64,000 nt of DNA from Henckelia pumila (GCF_033568475.1 NC_133123.1:158921753-158985752); one strand, 5' to 3'. Shown: positions 21,144-33,659, counted from the stretch's first letter. The notes: generated by a model not told the origin, from the letters alone. A program made the numbers and translations.

Positions 21144-22297
21144 GGGGAGCCGAAATTCATTTTCACTCGCACCTCTCCTCTATTTTCTCTCGATTCCTAG
21201 TCCTTCTAACTCAGATCTAGGGAGATTTAGGCGTCTTATAAGGAATCCAAAAGTGGCATAGCGATCCAGGCGTCGTAGCGGAGCTGTGGCCTAGTTTTGA
21301 GGCAAGCGACAGCAAAGGGATAACGATGGACGCAGGTATAGATTTGGCTTCCTAAAAATATTTAGGAGTATAGAATATTTTAGTTAAGGCTTTTAGAGAT
21401 TAATTATTGATGCATCGGTAACTTCATTGTAGTAGCAGTAGACTGGACTAGTAGGCGTGGGATCTAGACGGTGGTGCTAGAAATTGCCTGCAATTGTTAG
21501 AGGTACGTAAGTACTGACCGAGATAGCCGGCATCATATATTTGCATGTATGTTGCATGAGTATGTGCTATATGTTTTATCATGTTTTAGCATGTTTTACC
21601 GCCTTAGCACATGCACGATTTTACGTATGATTGCATCCCGAGAGATGTGAGTCATTGACAGTCTCCATAGGGAACATTGATCTCATTTTGGACTCGAGTC
21701 AGGTATGACAGTTTCCATATGGGACTTGTATCCTGTTTTGGATTTGGGTCAGGATGGGGTTGGCTCAGCCCTGATATAGAATATACGAGTACCCCGCGGA
21801 GTCGCTCTCTAGTCGGTACTGTATATTCCTGGCACCTTGAGCAGTATTTTACCTGGGATTTTAAATCATCTGTGTGCGCATATTTGTACTTATATCATTG
21901 CTTATGTATTGAGCATAGTCGCTCACGCCCCTGTGTTTTGGTATTGTGGTGTACCTTGTGGCGGGGCAGGTTTGAGGCTGGACGGTCCAGACGGCTCTCA
22001 GCAGGATTGAGGATCCAAGAGCGTGAGGTTTTAGAGGGTAAGTATTGTTTACCCTGAACCTTCTATTTGGTTGTATAATGATATTTATACACTTATATTA
22101 TCGTCGGTTGTATACTGCCGATTGGATTTGTTGTATTTTAAATTATCCGCTCCTTACGCTTTAAGTATTATTGCATGCGCTTTATTATAACTCTGATTAG
22201 ATAGTGGATCCGGGCCAATACACTTTTTGGTATCAGAGCGCATTGCACTGGAAATTACGTAAAGCGGATTAAGTTATTATCTGTTATTGTGTAACAG

Positions 22298-23536
22298 ATG
22301 GCAAATTACGATGAGAGCCACGATAGCGTAGGCGGCGGTCGATGGGGCGATCCGAATGATCATAGACGTCTTAGAGGTCATCCTGAGGAGCGCAAACGAG
22401 TGAGCATGCGCAGGTTTAAAGAGGTGAGCCCGAAGCCCTTGACATGTGCTGAGACGCCTGAGGAGGCTGAGGATTGGCTCGAGAGGATGCAACAGTGTTT
22501 CCAGGAGTTCCGTTGCACAGACGAGGATAAGATAGAGATTTTTGCCTTCAGGTTTGAGGGACGCGTGAGGAAGTGGTGGAGATCTACTTCCGCACCATTC
22601 ATAGCAGTGAGATGAGCAGCTACGTGGGTCGAGTTCCGTACAGCTTATCAAATACTGTATTTTCCTTCAGCTCTTTGACAGGTGAAAGCTAGTGAGTTAC
22701 TGAGTCTGCGACAGGGTACGATGACGATTGAGGAGTACCAGCAGAAGTTTTATTTGATCTGCTACCTTATTGTCCTCACATTTCTGATAGTTCTATGGCA
22801 AAATATGACCATTTCCTTCATGGTCTAAACCCTGATATTCATCGGATGGTTGCGGTGGGCAGAGATATGACCTACGAGGGCTTGGTGGACCGTTGTCGCC
22901 AAGCAGAGGACAGTATTCGGAGGAACAGGGGACTCTTCTCTTCTTCTTCCAGGCCATCGAGTTCTAGTCCTTTGGGTCTAAAGGGCCAGTCTTTCAAGAA
23001 GCCAAGAGGTACTTCTTCTTATTCATCTGGATCCGGCGGAGTGCATCGTTTTGGAGGACAGAGACCGAACCGATGTAGTCAGTGCAGACACAGGCATCCT
23101 CCAGGACAGTATGGTCGATCGACCAGTGCATGTTTTCAGTGTGGCCAGGAGGGTCACATGAAGAGGGATTGTCCGATGCTGATTGGAGCAGCGGGTGGTT
23201 CAAGAGGTTCTCAAGCATCTGTTCAGCCACCTCAGTATGAGCAGCCACCTTATCAGCATCAGTATTCTCAGCAGCATCAGCAACCGCAGCAGTCTCAGCG
23301 ACAGCCTACTCAGACTCCTTCCCGGGGTCATTCTTCCTTGCGGCCACGTGCTCAGGGGAATGTTTTTGCACTAAACCAGGAGTAGGCAGAGGCTCACAGT
23401 GATCGAATGATCGCAGGTACCTGTAGTTTATGTGGTTTTCTTGCGTATGTTTTGATTTATACTGGTGCATCGCATTTTTTTGTCTCAGCACGTTTTGCTA
23501 AGAAGTATAAGTTGCCATTTATTCTCTTAGACGTGT
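22298..23536 (+). pseudogene. Gypsy A gag and start of protease
   Basis: The ATG at 22298 starts MANYDESHDSVGGG. The gag core has KPLTCAETPEEAEDWLERM and GRVRKWWRS, then a stop (TGA) after FIAVR at 22613-22615. The next block needs a frame change near 22760 and resumes at SSMAKYDHFLHGLNPDI. It ends with a Ser-rich linker and a CCHC knuckle (CFQCGQEGHMKRDC), followed by a Gln-rich tail. A TAG at about 23383 separates protease. There the active-site triad reads LIYTGASHFF instead of [10 protein letters not shown], so the catalytic Asp is lost. The frame is cut at 23536 by element B. Confidence 0.88.
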
Positions 23537-24646
23537 TGTAGTAGCCCGTACCCAGAATTAGTGAGTAATTGTTATTAATCCAACAAATCATATTAGTTTA
23601 GATTAAAAATGATTAAGGGGACTTCTAATGGATTAGCGGAGTCCGTAAATGGACCCAAAATGATCAAAAATGGTTCGGAGGGTCAGGTGAAACGGACGCA
23701 ACGTCCTAGGATCCGACGCAACGTTCGTGCCAGCAAGAATGCATCACTGCTTACGCACATGATATGACGTTCGGACGCAACAATGGTGAACGGACGCAAC
23801 GAGGGTAGAACGAACGCAACGATGGAGGAACGGACGTTCCGTTTGATGTCTATAAATAGAGGTGCCGAGATTCATTTCAAGGCACACCTTTCACCTCTCT
23901 TCTTTTGATTCCTTGGTCCTCCAGCTTAGATCTAGGGCATTCTAGGCGTCCCATTGGGAATCCGGAAGTGGCGTAGCGATCAAGGCGTCGTAGCGGAGCT
24001 GTGGCCTAGTTTTGAGGCAAGCGACGACAACGGGCTAACGACGGATGAAGGTATAGCTATTGCTTCCTATAAATATTTAGGAGTATGCAATAGCTTAGTT
24101 AAGGATTTTAGAGCACTTTCATGATATTAGTATCATTTCGCAGTGTAGGTTTGGACAATAGGCATGGACTTAGAGCTGGTAGAGCTTGCCTAGTATTTGA
24201 GGTACGAAAGTACTGTTCGAGATATCCTGACTGAGTATGCATGTATTATATGACTGCATGATTTATATGACATGATTTTATGCTGCATACATTTGCATCT
24301 AGAGCTATCTCTTTTGAGATGTCTGTTAGTAGGGTTTTACCCTATCCTGTTAGTGGATGGACTTCCATCGGTTTGGGTCTGGCGTATCCACTGGTATTTT
24401 GGTATGTAAGTCACCTCCTGAAGCGACGGCACAACGTGCTACATATCAGGGCCCGGTCTGTCGTTGTTATCTGATTCTTGACCTCTAGTCAGTAGGAGGT
24501 ACATTTGCATTCAAGTATACTCATACTCTCGTGCGGAGCGTTTTATGCTCACGTCTCTTACTTTGTGTTTCTGGACACCCTATTTCATGAGGCAAATTTG
24601 CGATTGGATGAGGAGGGTGGATCCAAGAGGGGCTAGGTAGTGGTTG
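23537..24646 (+). repeat. 5' LTR of gypsy B, first part
   Basis: The first 1110 bp of the LTR, ending with the target site GGTTG of element C. The LTR continues at 32432-32647. It matches 37004 onward throughout. Confidence 0.88.
23691..23845. promoter_or_regulatory. GGACGCAACG repeat array in U3 of gypsy B (5' LTR)
   Basis: Five or six units of (A/C)GGACGCAACG and variants occupy about 155 bp, ending six bases before TATAAATA at 23851-23858. The right LTR carries a more decayed version (about 37150-37312, TATA at 37317-37324). Position and CpG-richness are as in elements A and C, but the repeat word is different and not palindromic, apart from a final GGACGTTCC. Confidence 0.7.
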
Positions 24647-26201
24647 TGTAGTGACCCTGCATGGAATCACCTACTAACTGGCAACTAATAGAATGCATTA
24701 AACTTAATATAGCAAAATACTTAACAGAGTAAAAACGTGCGGAAACTTAACCATAATTTACATATCAGCTTAGTATAAAAGTGTCAAGCTTATTCATCAG
24801 TAGTGATACAACCATATCGAAATATTTAAAAGTAAATATTATACAGCTATATCGAATCCTGCTATATAACTAACTCCTCAAGGCCTGCTCCTTAATCCTG
24901 CCTTGAACCACCAGCTCCATCCATCCTGTGACCTTCCCCATGGAATAGGGTGTCCAAGATAACAACTAGGACGTGAGCGCTAACGGCCAGTACATAAACA
25001 TGAGTACACGTATAAATATGATGCATGCAACATGATGACTGGTAAAGGGTCATCTGAAAAGTCATGCTTAGTACAGGCGCCACATGAGTGCTGCCACCGC
25101 AAGGATCAACCTCTGGGTGCAACCACACTCGTCAAGTACACCAGAGTAGTCAGACATAAATGTCCCCGCCGTCGTGGTACTCTCAGTGACAGACTATCGA
25201 ATATAGATCTGAGCGGTTTTATAGTCAGGTATAACAAGGTATAGGCTCAACGTGTATATGCACATTAAATATGAATAAAGAAAACGGTAAATCATATCTC
25301 ATGCCATATAATAATGCCAAATAAATGCAACATATAAACATGTATACTCGCTGGCAATCTCAGTCAATGTGTACGTACCTCTAGGCTAGTTCAAGTATAG
25401 TAGGATCCTAGGTTCCAAGCCTATATTCAAAAGTTCACCGTATCACTACATAAATTCTATAAGCCTTAACTAAGCTAATAAGTACTCCCAAAACTTAAAT
25501 AGATTCCCGAACCATACCTTCGTCCATAGATAGCCCTTTAGAGTCGCTAGTCTCGGATGACTATAACCACTCCTTGGTTATTCCAGAACCTCTATTATAA
25601 CCGATAGGGCCCTCAAGTGTATAACTCACACTATATAACTGAAGAAGAAACCTCGGGAATTCGTATTTCAAATTATGACTCCGAAGAGCCCTATTTATAG
25701 CCAAAAATCCGTCGGAGTTCGGAGCCTCCGAACTGGGTTCGGACCCTCCGAACCTGCATGTACTACACTTGTCAAAAATCATGGATTAGTCATCTAGCAT
25801 TGCTGTCTGGGGGAGTTCGGAGCCTCCGAACTGGCTGAGTTCGGAGCCTCCTAAGTGCTGGGTTCGGATCCTCCGAACTTTGTATTTGAGTTCGGATGGT
25901 CCGAACTCATTTCGGTGCCTCCGAACTGTCCGAGACCCCCAGGACCTTTTCTACCATTTTCGGACGTTCCGAAGCTGATTTTCCATTTATTTTTACCAAA
26001 TAAGGACTCCTTAATCATGTTTTGCCACATTTAAAATTATATGCCATATCATAGCATGGAAAGTGGAACTTGGCTATCACCCTTATATGCAGCGATCCCT
26101 CTGGTAATTCTGAAGTCCAATTATGCCCTGGAATTGGTTAATTACTAACCCGTAATCATGTTTACATATCATTATCTTAAAATGGAATCTGGGTTACTAC
26201 A
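24647..26201 (-). repeat. 3' LTR of gypsy C
   Basis: 1555 bp, ending TTACTACA on the plus strand. It has one more palindrome unit than its partner (near 25730-25750). TATA is at 25699-25692 on the minus strand. The ~78-residue minus-strand frame at 24892-25128 recurs in the other LTR at 31142 because the LTRs are copies. Confidence 0.9.
25718..25973. promoter_or_regulatory. Palindrome array in U3 of gypsy C (3' LTR)
   Basis: Units of TTCGGAGCCTCCGAA type occur at 25718-25732 and 25815-25829. Variants lie between and beyond them (GTTCGGACCCTCCGAAC, GTTCGGATCCTCCGAAC), ending TTCGGACGTTCCGAA at about 25959-25973. The word is the same as in gypsy A, read on either strand. On the element strand the array lies just upstream of the TATA box. 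Confidence 0.75.
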
Positions 26202-26319
26202 TTCTCCCCACCTTTAGATATTTTGTCCGCGAAATAAAATCTAAAGACAAATCAAGATAATAATATGAAACATCAAACCATGTTTTATTACAATAACTGT
26301 AATTACAACTACATGGTAA

Positions 26320-29300
26320 TCAAAAATACAAAGCAAACAACTCAGGATATTCTGCTTGCATACGACTCTCAGTTTCCCAAGTTTCTTCTTCAATGCCTCG
26401 GCGCTGCCACTGTACCATCACAAGTGGTATAGTCTTGTTCCGAAGAACTTTCTCCTTTCTGTCTAAGATACGGATTGGTCGTTCAACAAAAGACAGATCT
26501 GGCTCTAGCTGAATATCAGTAGACTGAATCACATGAGATTCATCAGCTATATACTGTCGAAGTAACGACACATGAAAAACATTATGTATACTGGAAAGAT
26601 TTGGCGGTAATGCCAAACGATATGCAACATCTCCGATCTTTTCCAGTATCTGGAAAGGTCCAATAAAACGAGGAGACAACTTTCCTTTCACGTCGAATCT
26701 CATCACCTTCCTGAAAGGTGATACTCGTAGAAACACATATTCACCAGGCTCAAATTGAAGTGGCCTGCGATGAATATTAGCATAACTGGCTTGTCTATCT
26801 TGAGCAACTTTGATCCTATGCTTGATCAAATCTACCTTGTCTACAATCTACTGCACCAATTCAGGACCCTCAACTTGTCGTTCACCGACTTTATCCCAGA
26901 ACGGAGTACGACACCGTCGACCATACAATGCCTCGAAAGGTGCCATATCAATACTACGATGATAACTGTTATTGTAGACAAATTCGATCAAAGGTAACTG
27001 ATCCTGCCAAGATAAGCCAAATTCCATGACAGAAGAACGTAGCATATCCTCCAATGTATGAATCGTCCGCTCTGACTGTCCGTCAGTCTCCGGATGATAT
27101 GCAGTGCTCAAACTCAGAGTGGTACCCAACGCCTCCTGAAAACTACCCCAAAAACATGAGGTAAATCGTGGGTCTCTATCACTGACTATGCTCACTGAAA
27201 TCTCATGCAATCGCACTATATCCTGGATATATAAACATGTCATGCGATCATAAGAATACTCCCGGTTATAAGAAATAAAGTGTGCTGATTTCGTCAAACG
27301 GTCAACAAAGACCCAGATAGCATCACACTGACGTGAAGTCATAGGTAAGTGGGTAACAAAATCCATAGTCACATGCTCCCACTTCCATTCGGAAATCTCA
27401 AGATTCTGCAATAATCCACGTGGTCGTCGATATTCAGCCTTGACCTGTTGACAAACCAAACATCGAGAAACAAATTGATACACACTCATCTTCATCCCTT
27501 TCCACCAGAATCTAGTTCACAAGTCCTTATACATTTTCATGATTCCAGGATGAACTGATAATCGACTCCTGTGAGCTTGAGATAGAATATCGTTCCTGAA
27601 CTCCGCAACATTAGGTACAACCACTCGATTAGATAAGCACAATAAACCATCTTCCTGAAAATGAAATCCAGATGTATTAACTCCATTGGCTAAACGTGCC
27701 AAACGCTGAGTCTTAACATAGAATATCTGAGCAAATATGATCCGAGAATACAATGCTGGCTCAGACAAAATAGTATATAATCAAATCCCATTTCTCCCTT
27801 TCTTGTGCTTGAGCGTAAAACTCAATGAACAACACTCTTGAATCATATGAGATACTTCACTAGTCTGAAGTGCAGAAAGTCTCACCTGCCGACTCAAGGC
27901 ATCAGCAGTAAGATTAACAGAACCTGGATGATATTTGATTTCACAATCATAATCCTTCAGAAGATCCATCCAGCGTCTCTGTCGCATATTCAACTCCGCC
28001 TGAGTGAATAAATACTTCAAACTCTTATGATCCGTGAATATCTCAAATTTCTCGCCATAAAGATAATGCCTCCAGATCTTGAGTGCAAATAAAATGGCGG
28101 CTAACTTGAGATCATGTACTGGATAATTACTCTTATGTGTCTTCAACTGTCGAGAAGCATAGGCAATAACATGTCCATGCTGTGTCAGAACACATCCTAA
28201 CCCCTGACCAGAGGCATCAGTATAGACAACATAACCTCCTGATCCAGAAGGTAGAGCTAGCACAGGTGCAGTAGTAAGACGTCCACACAGCTCGTGAAAT
28301 GACTCCTCGCAATACGAGGACCATATGAAGGCAACATCTTTCCGTGTAAGTTGTGTCAAAGGTCTGGCCAACTGTGCAAAATTATCGATAAACCGACGAT
28401 AATATCCAGCTAGACCCAAGAAACTACAAATCTCAGCAACCGTCGTCGGACGAGACCAGTTCAGCACTGCCTCTATCTTACTAGGATCAACAGATATCCC
28501 TTCATTAGAAATCACATGACCGAGAAACACTACCCGATCAAGCCAGAATTCACACTTGCTCAATTTCGCATACAGCTGCTTATCTCGTAACGTCTGTAAA
28601 AAAATTCTCAAATGCTATGCATGCTCATCCTTGTCATGAGAATAGACAAGAATATCATCAATGAAGACGATGACAAATCTATCCAGATATTCTCGAAATA
28701 CCTGATTCATCAGATTCATAAAGACTGCCGGTGCATTCGTTAAACCAAATGGCATAACCAGAAATTCATAATGCCCGTATCTGGTCCTGAAAGCAGTAGT
28801 AGAAATATCTGAGTCTTGTACCCGCATCTGGTGGTATCCAGATCTCAGATCTATCTTGGAGTAAACAGAAGTACCCTGTAGTTGATCAAATAGATCATCA
28901 ATCCGCGGCAAAGGATACTTATTCTTGATGGTGACACGATTCAACTGCCTGTAGTCAATACATAATCGCATCGATCCATCCTTCTTCTTGACGAACAAAA
29001 CAGATGCTCCCCATGGAGAAACACTCGGACGAATATATCCCTTATCAAACAGATCCTGTAACTGCTGTTTCAATTCCCTCATCTCTGATGGTGCTAAACG
29101 ATAAGGCGCTCGGGATATAGGCATAGTTCCTGGTACTAAATCAATACCAAATTCAACCTCTCGCACCGGAGGAAAACCAGGAATCTCATCAGGGAATACA
29201 TCAGGAAACTCACCGACTACCGGTAACTGATCATTACCCGTACTACTCATGGACATATCAACTGCATAGATAAGGTAGCCCTCCCCACCTGACTCCAAGA

Positions 29301-30780
29301 CATGGCATGCCTTCAGAGCCGAAACAAGTGGCATCGGAGGTCGCGCACCCTTACCATAAAAATACCAGCTATCACCCTCAGCGAGATGAAACTGTACCAG
29401 AAGCTGATAACAATCCACAGTAGCATGATAAAAAGTCAGTATATCTATTCCCAAAATACAATCAAAATCTGTCATCGCTAATATCATCAGATTAGCTGAC
29501 AATACATTACCTTCAAACTCTAGAAGGCAACCCATCACTAGACGCTTAGTTACTATCTCCTGCTCCAGCGGAGTAGATACAACTAAATCCATATCTAATG
29601 ATACATAAGGTAATCTATGTCTCTTAACAAAGCGACTAAAAATAAAGGAATGCGATGCTCCAGTATCAATTAAAACAAGTGCAGGAATACCACATAACAG
29701 AAAGGTACCTGCCAACATGCGATCGCTTCCCTCAGTAGCCTGTTCTTGAGACAGAGCAAATATTTTCCCTTGAGTCTAGGGACGGTAACCAGAAGAACTC
29801 TGTGGTGCTGGTTGCTGTCGTGGAAAAGTAGAAGCCTGAGATCCAACCTATGATCCCGATCCACTAGCAGAACCCATGCGCTGAGGACAATCTCTCCGCA
29901 GATGTCCCTGCTGACCGCAAATATAACAAGCACCAGTAGCTCTCCGACATGAAGCTGCAGGATGCTTCCCTCCACAGTGACTACAAAACTCCTCCTTCTT
30001 CTTCTTTTTCCCAAAACAGAACATACCTTGTGAACCACGAGATCCAGATGAAGTAGTAGGAGTAGAAGAAAACGTAGGTCCAGATTGCACAACAGATTGA
30101 GCTCTAGGCTCAAATGATCCACTAGGCTGTGCTGGCATCAACAACTGTGCACGCCTGTTGCTGGTCTCCACAAGACGGCAACGGTTCACCAAAGTCTCAT
30201 AAGATACTGGGTCATCACAGACAACAACCTATGAGTAGATATCTTGGTTCAGGCCTTGTACAAAGAGATCATACTTCGATGCACCACTCTCATTAATATG
30301 AGGACTGAAAGGTAGCAGATCAAGAAATCGTTGCTGATATTGATCAATAGTCATTGATCCTTGCCTCAGAGTAAGCAACTCCATCGATCGTGCTTGGCGA
30401 ACAGCTGGAGGAAAATACAGTTTCTGGAACTGCTGACAGAAATCTCCCCAAGTCACCTGTCCTCTCTCAGTACGTGTCTGAGCAGCTTTGGCATCCCACC
30501 AAAAATGTGCTCGATCCTCTAGAACAAATTCTAGAACTTCCAATTTCTGATCCTCAGTACAATCGAAAGCACGAAAAGTACTCTCGAGTTTAGACATCCA
30601 ACTTCTTGCTTGCTCAGGATTCTCGCCTCCCACCAAAGGTTTCGGTCCTACTTGCATGAATTTATTAATAGAGTAGCGACGTCTACCCTCATGATGATGA
30701 TTTTGATCATCATGATGGCGGTGATGACGATGATGATGACCACCTCCCTGGCCAACACTACCGTGACTCTTGTCAGTCAT
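26320..30780 (-). pseudogene. Gypsy C gag-pol polyprotein, nearly intact
   Basis: The natural start is the ATG at 30780 (MTDKSHGSVGQGG), followed by a His-rich stretch and gag core (SWMSKLESTFRAFD). The knuckle CYICGQQGHLRRDC follows. Protease has [10 protein letters not shown], and RT has the catalytic FIDDILVYS. RNase H has [11 protein letters not shown], integrase has [11 protein letters not shown], and a chromodomain-like end reads IPLVMVQWQRRGIEEETW. Stops interrupt the frame at about 30227, 29845, 29778, 28612, 27772, 27514 and 26845; between them the frame is conserved. Several fit single C-to-T changes (CAG to TAG, CGA to TGA). Family length is normal, so repair of a few codons separates it from an autonomous element (inference). 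Confidence 0.9.
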
Positions 30781-31935
30781 ATCCTGAAAAGAATTGCACA
30801 TTAAAATCCCAAATGCACAAGAATTACTCAAAACTAATTCTAAATCCCAAGTACTAATCCCAAAATCTAAGCATGCTCTGATACCAAAAATGTAGTGACC
30901 CTGCATGGAATCACCTACTAACTGGCAACTAATAGCATGCATTAAACTTAATACAGCAAAATACTTAACAGAGTAAAAACGTGCGGAAACTTAACCATAA
31001 TTTACATATCAGCTTAGTATAAAAGTGTCAAGCTTATTCATCAGTAGTGATACAACCATATCGAAATACTTAAAAATAAACATTATACAGCTATATCGAA
31101 TCCTGCTGTATAACTAACTCCTCAAGGCCTGCTCCCTAATCCTACCTTGAACCACCAGCTCCGTCCATCCTGCGACCTGCCCCATGGAATAGGGTGTCCA
31201 AGATAACAACTAGGACGTGAGCGCTAACGCCCAGTACATAAACATGAGTACACGTATAAATATGATGCATGCAACATGATAACTGGTAAAGGGTCATCTG
31301 AAAAGTCATGCTCAGTACAGGCGCCACATGAGTGCTGCCACCGAACGGATCAACCTCTGGGTGCAACCACACTCGTCAAGTACACCAGAGTAGTCAGACA
31401 TAAATGTCCCCGCCGTCGCGGTACTCTCAGTGACAGACTATCGAATATAGAGCTGAGCGGTTCTATAGTCAGGTATAACAAGGTATAGGCTCAACGTGTA
31501 TATGCACATGACATATGAATAAAGAAAATGGTAAATCATATCTCATGCCATATAATAATGCCAAATAAATGCAACATATAAACATGTATACTCGCTGGCA
31601 ATCTCAGTCAATGTGTACGTACCTCTAGGCTAGTTCAAGTATAGTAGGATCCTAGGTTCCAAGCCTATATTCAAAAGTTCACCGTATCACTACATAAATT
31701 CTATAAGCCTTAACTAAGCTAATAAGTACTTCCAAAAATTAAATAGATTCCCGAACCATACCTTCGTCCGTAGATAGCCCTTTGGAGTCGCTAGTCCCGG
31801 ATGACTATAACCACTTCTTGGTTATTCCAAAACCTCTATTATAACCGATAGGGCCCTCAAGTGTATAACTCACACTATATAACTGAAGAAGAAACCTCGG
31901 GAATTCGTATTTCAAATTATGACTCCGAAGAGCCC

Positions 31936-31943
31936 TATTTATA
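31936..31943 (-). promoter_or_regulatory. TATA box of gypsy C 5' LTR
   Basis: Reads GGCTATAAATAGGGC on the minus strand, nearly the same core promoter as gypsy A. It lies directly downstream of the palindrome array in the element's direction. Confidence 0.75.
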
Positions 31944-31961
31944 GCCAAAAATCCGTCGGAG

Positions 31962-32200
31962 TTCGGAGCCTCCGAACCTGCATGTACGACACTTGTAAAA
32001 AATCGTGGATTAGTCATCTAGCATTGCTGTCTGGGGGAGTTCGGAGCCTTCGAACTGGCTGAGTTTGGAGCCTCCTAAGTGCTGGGTTCGGATCCTCCGA
32101 ACTTTGTATTTGAGTTCGGATGGTCCGAACTCATTTCGGTGCCTCCGAACTGTCCGAGACCCCCAGGACCCTTCCTACCATTTTCGGACGTTCCGGAGCT
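31962..32200. promoter_or_regulatory. Palindrome array in U3 of gypsy C (5' LTR)
   Basis: The unit TTCGGAGCCTCCGAA at 31962-31976 is followed by diverged copies (for example TTCGGATCCTCCGAA near 32088). It has one unit fewer than the partner LTR: the GGGTTCGGACCCTCCGAAC segment present at 25735-25752 is absent here. Confidence 0.75.
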
Positions 32201-32431
32201 GAGTTTCCACTTATTTTTACCAAATAAGGAATCCTTAATCATGTTTTGCCACATTTAAAATTATATGCCATATCATAGCATGGAAAGTGGAACTTGGCTA
32301 TCACCCTTATATGCAGTGACCCCTCTGGTAATTCTGAAGTCCAATTATGCCCTGAAATTGGTTAATTACTAACCCTTAATCATGTTTAACATATCATTAT
32401 CTTAAAATAGAATCTGGATTACTACAGGTTG

Positions 32432-32647
32432 GCCAGCTGAAGATTCGCCTAAGTTTTTATTTTATTGTATATGGTTGATACAACATTCGATTTGGTTGTA
32501 TAACTATTTGGAGTAATTGCAGATTCCTTTCCTTGGAATTGTATCTTTGCTTATTGTTTCCGCATCTTAATTCTGGTTTACTGTTTTATTAAGTTAATTG
32601 CATGCCTAAGTTCTATTTAGTAGGTGATCTCGGTAAGGGTCACTACA
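32432..32647 (+). repeat. 5' LTR of gypsy B, second part
   Basis: The last 216 bp of the split LTR, ending GGTCACTACA. It matches the end of the right LTR at 38114-38329. Confidence 0.85.
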
Positions 32648-32723
32648 TTTATGTTATCAGAGCATGCATAGTATTCTTGGGATTTAGATTCTGCATAAGA
32701 TAACCGTGAGGTAATTTTTGTAG

Positions 32724-33659
32724 ATGGCAGATCACGGTGATCAGAGTAGCCATGGTATTATAGGTGGACGTTGGGGCGATGGTGACCGGGAGCGTCGCCG
32801 GGAACGCCATCATCGTCGTCATGATTATCAGCGTTTCAGTGTGCGCCAATTCTTACAGATGTGTCCTAAGCCCTTGGTTGGAGTCGAGACTCCGGAGGAT
32901 GCGGAGAAATAGCTAGATCGCATGGAGACAACTTTTCAGACATTTCACTGTACTGAGGAGCAGAAGATGGAGACTCTTGGTTATCATCTGGATGGGCGAG
33001 CTCGTAAGTGGTGGAGATTCACTTTTGCACCATTTGTTGCGGCGAGAGGAGTTACCACTTGGGCCAAGTTTTGCACAACTTTTCAGAAGCTGTATTTTCC
33101 TCCTGCACTTTGTCATATGAAGGCGGGTGAGTTACTGAGTTTGCGTCAGAGATATATTTTTATTGAGGAGTATCAGCAGAAGTTCTTTGATCTATTTTCC
33201 TATTGCCCCGAAATTGATGATAGTTCCGAGATGAAGTACAATCTATTCCTTCAGGGTCTTAACCCGGAGATTCATGACCGTGTGGCGGTCGGTGATGATA
33301 TGACCTATGAGGGTTTGGTGAGCCATTGTCACCAGGCGGAGGATAGCATTAGGCGTAACAGGTCTTTCTCTCAGTCTAGGCCTGCGAGTTCTTTGGTTCA
33401 TCGTGCTCAGTCTTTCAAGAAGTCCGGATCTAATTCTTCTTCCTCTGGTTCCGCTGTTGTTGTTTGTTTTGGGAAGGAAGAGAAGCGCGACCATTGCGGG
33501 AAGAACCATCCGACCGACAGATGTCGTAAAGCTTCTGGAGCATGTTTTTTTTGTGGAGAGGTTGGTCATATCCGGAGGGATTGTCCACTATCTGGGGGAG
33601 GCGGTTCTGGTTCTGGTTTGGGATCGGGTTCTCAGGCCACCGTTCAGCAGAGGTCGTAG
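32724..33659 (+). pseudogene. Gypsy B gag
   Basis: The ATG at 32724 starts MADHGDQSSHGIIGG. Gag core motifs KPLVGVETPEDAEK and GRARKWWRF follow, then YDL-like FLQGLNPEIHDRV and the knuckle CFFCGEVGHIRRDC with an upstream HCGKNHPTDRC. A TAG at 32910-32912 stands where the relatives have Trp (EDWLERM in A), so TGG to TAG fits. A second TAG ends the frame at 33657-33659 after QQRS. Confidence 0.88.

Larger units (their letters stand above)
20740..22222 (+). repeat. 5' LTR of gypsy A
   Basis: About 1.48 kb, starting TGTAGTGACCCGTATCC. It carries the palindrome array, then a TATA box at 21136. The 126-residue frame at 21677 is chance and recurs in the other LTR in part. Confidence 0.88.
24647..32426 (-). 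mobile_element. Ty3/gypsy element C, innermost and least decayed
   Basis: 7.78 kb, flanked by the 5-bp duplication GGTTG (24642-24646 and 32427-32431). LTRs lie at 24647-26201 and 30891-32426. On the minus strand the primer site TGGTATCAGAGCATGC follows the 5' LTR (30886 downward), and the purine tract AGGTGGGGAGAA precedes the 3' LTR at about 26202-26213. Gag-pol spans 30780-26320 in gypsy order with intact catalytic motifs and several single stop codons. It interrupts the left LTR of B, which makes it the youngest of the three. Confidence 0.93.
30891..32426 (-). repeat. 5' LTR of gypsy C
   Basis: 1536 bp. On the minus strand it starts TGTAGTAATCCAGATTC at 32426. It carries the palindrome array (about 31962-32200) upstream of TATAAATA (31943-31936 on the minus strand). 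Confidence 0.9.

Noticed and set aside
21677..22057. 126-residue plus-strand frame, partly repeated at 41641
   Set aside because: Inside the LTRs of gypsy A, downstream of the promoter. It is not kept full length in the second LTR and resembles no protein.
22228..22239. tRNA gene, because of the TGGTATCAGAGC match
   Set aside because: It is a retrotransposon primer site complementary to the tRNA 3' end. No cloverleaf surrounds it. The same applies at 10316, 16467, 30875 and 32652.
24892..25128. Conserved ~78-residue minus-strand frame, repeated at 31142-31372
   Set aside because: It lies in both LTRs of element C and is repeated only because LTRs are copies. No homology or gene-like features were recognised.
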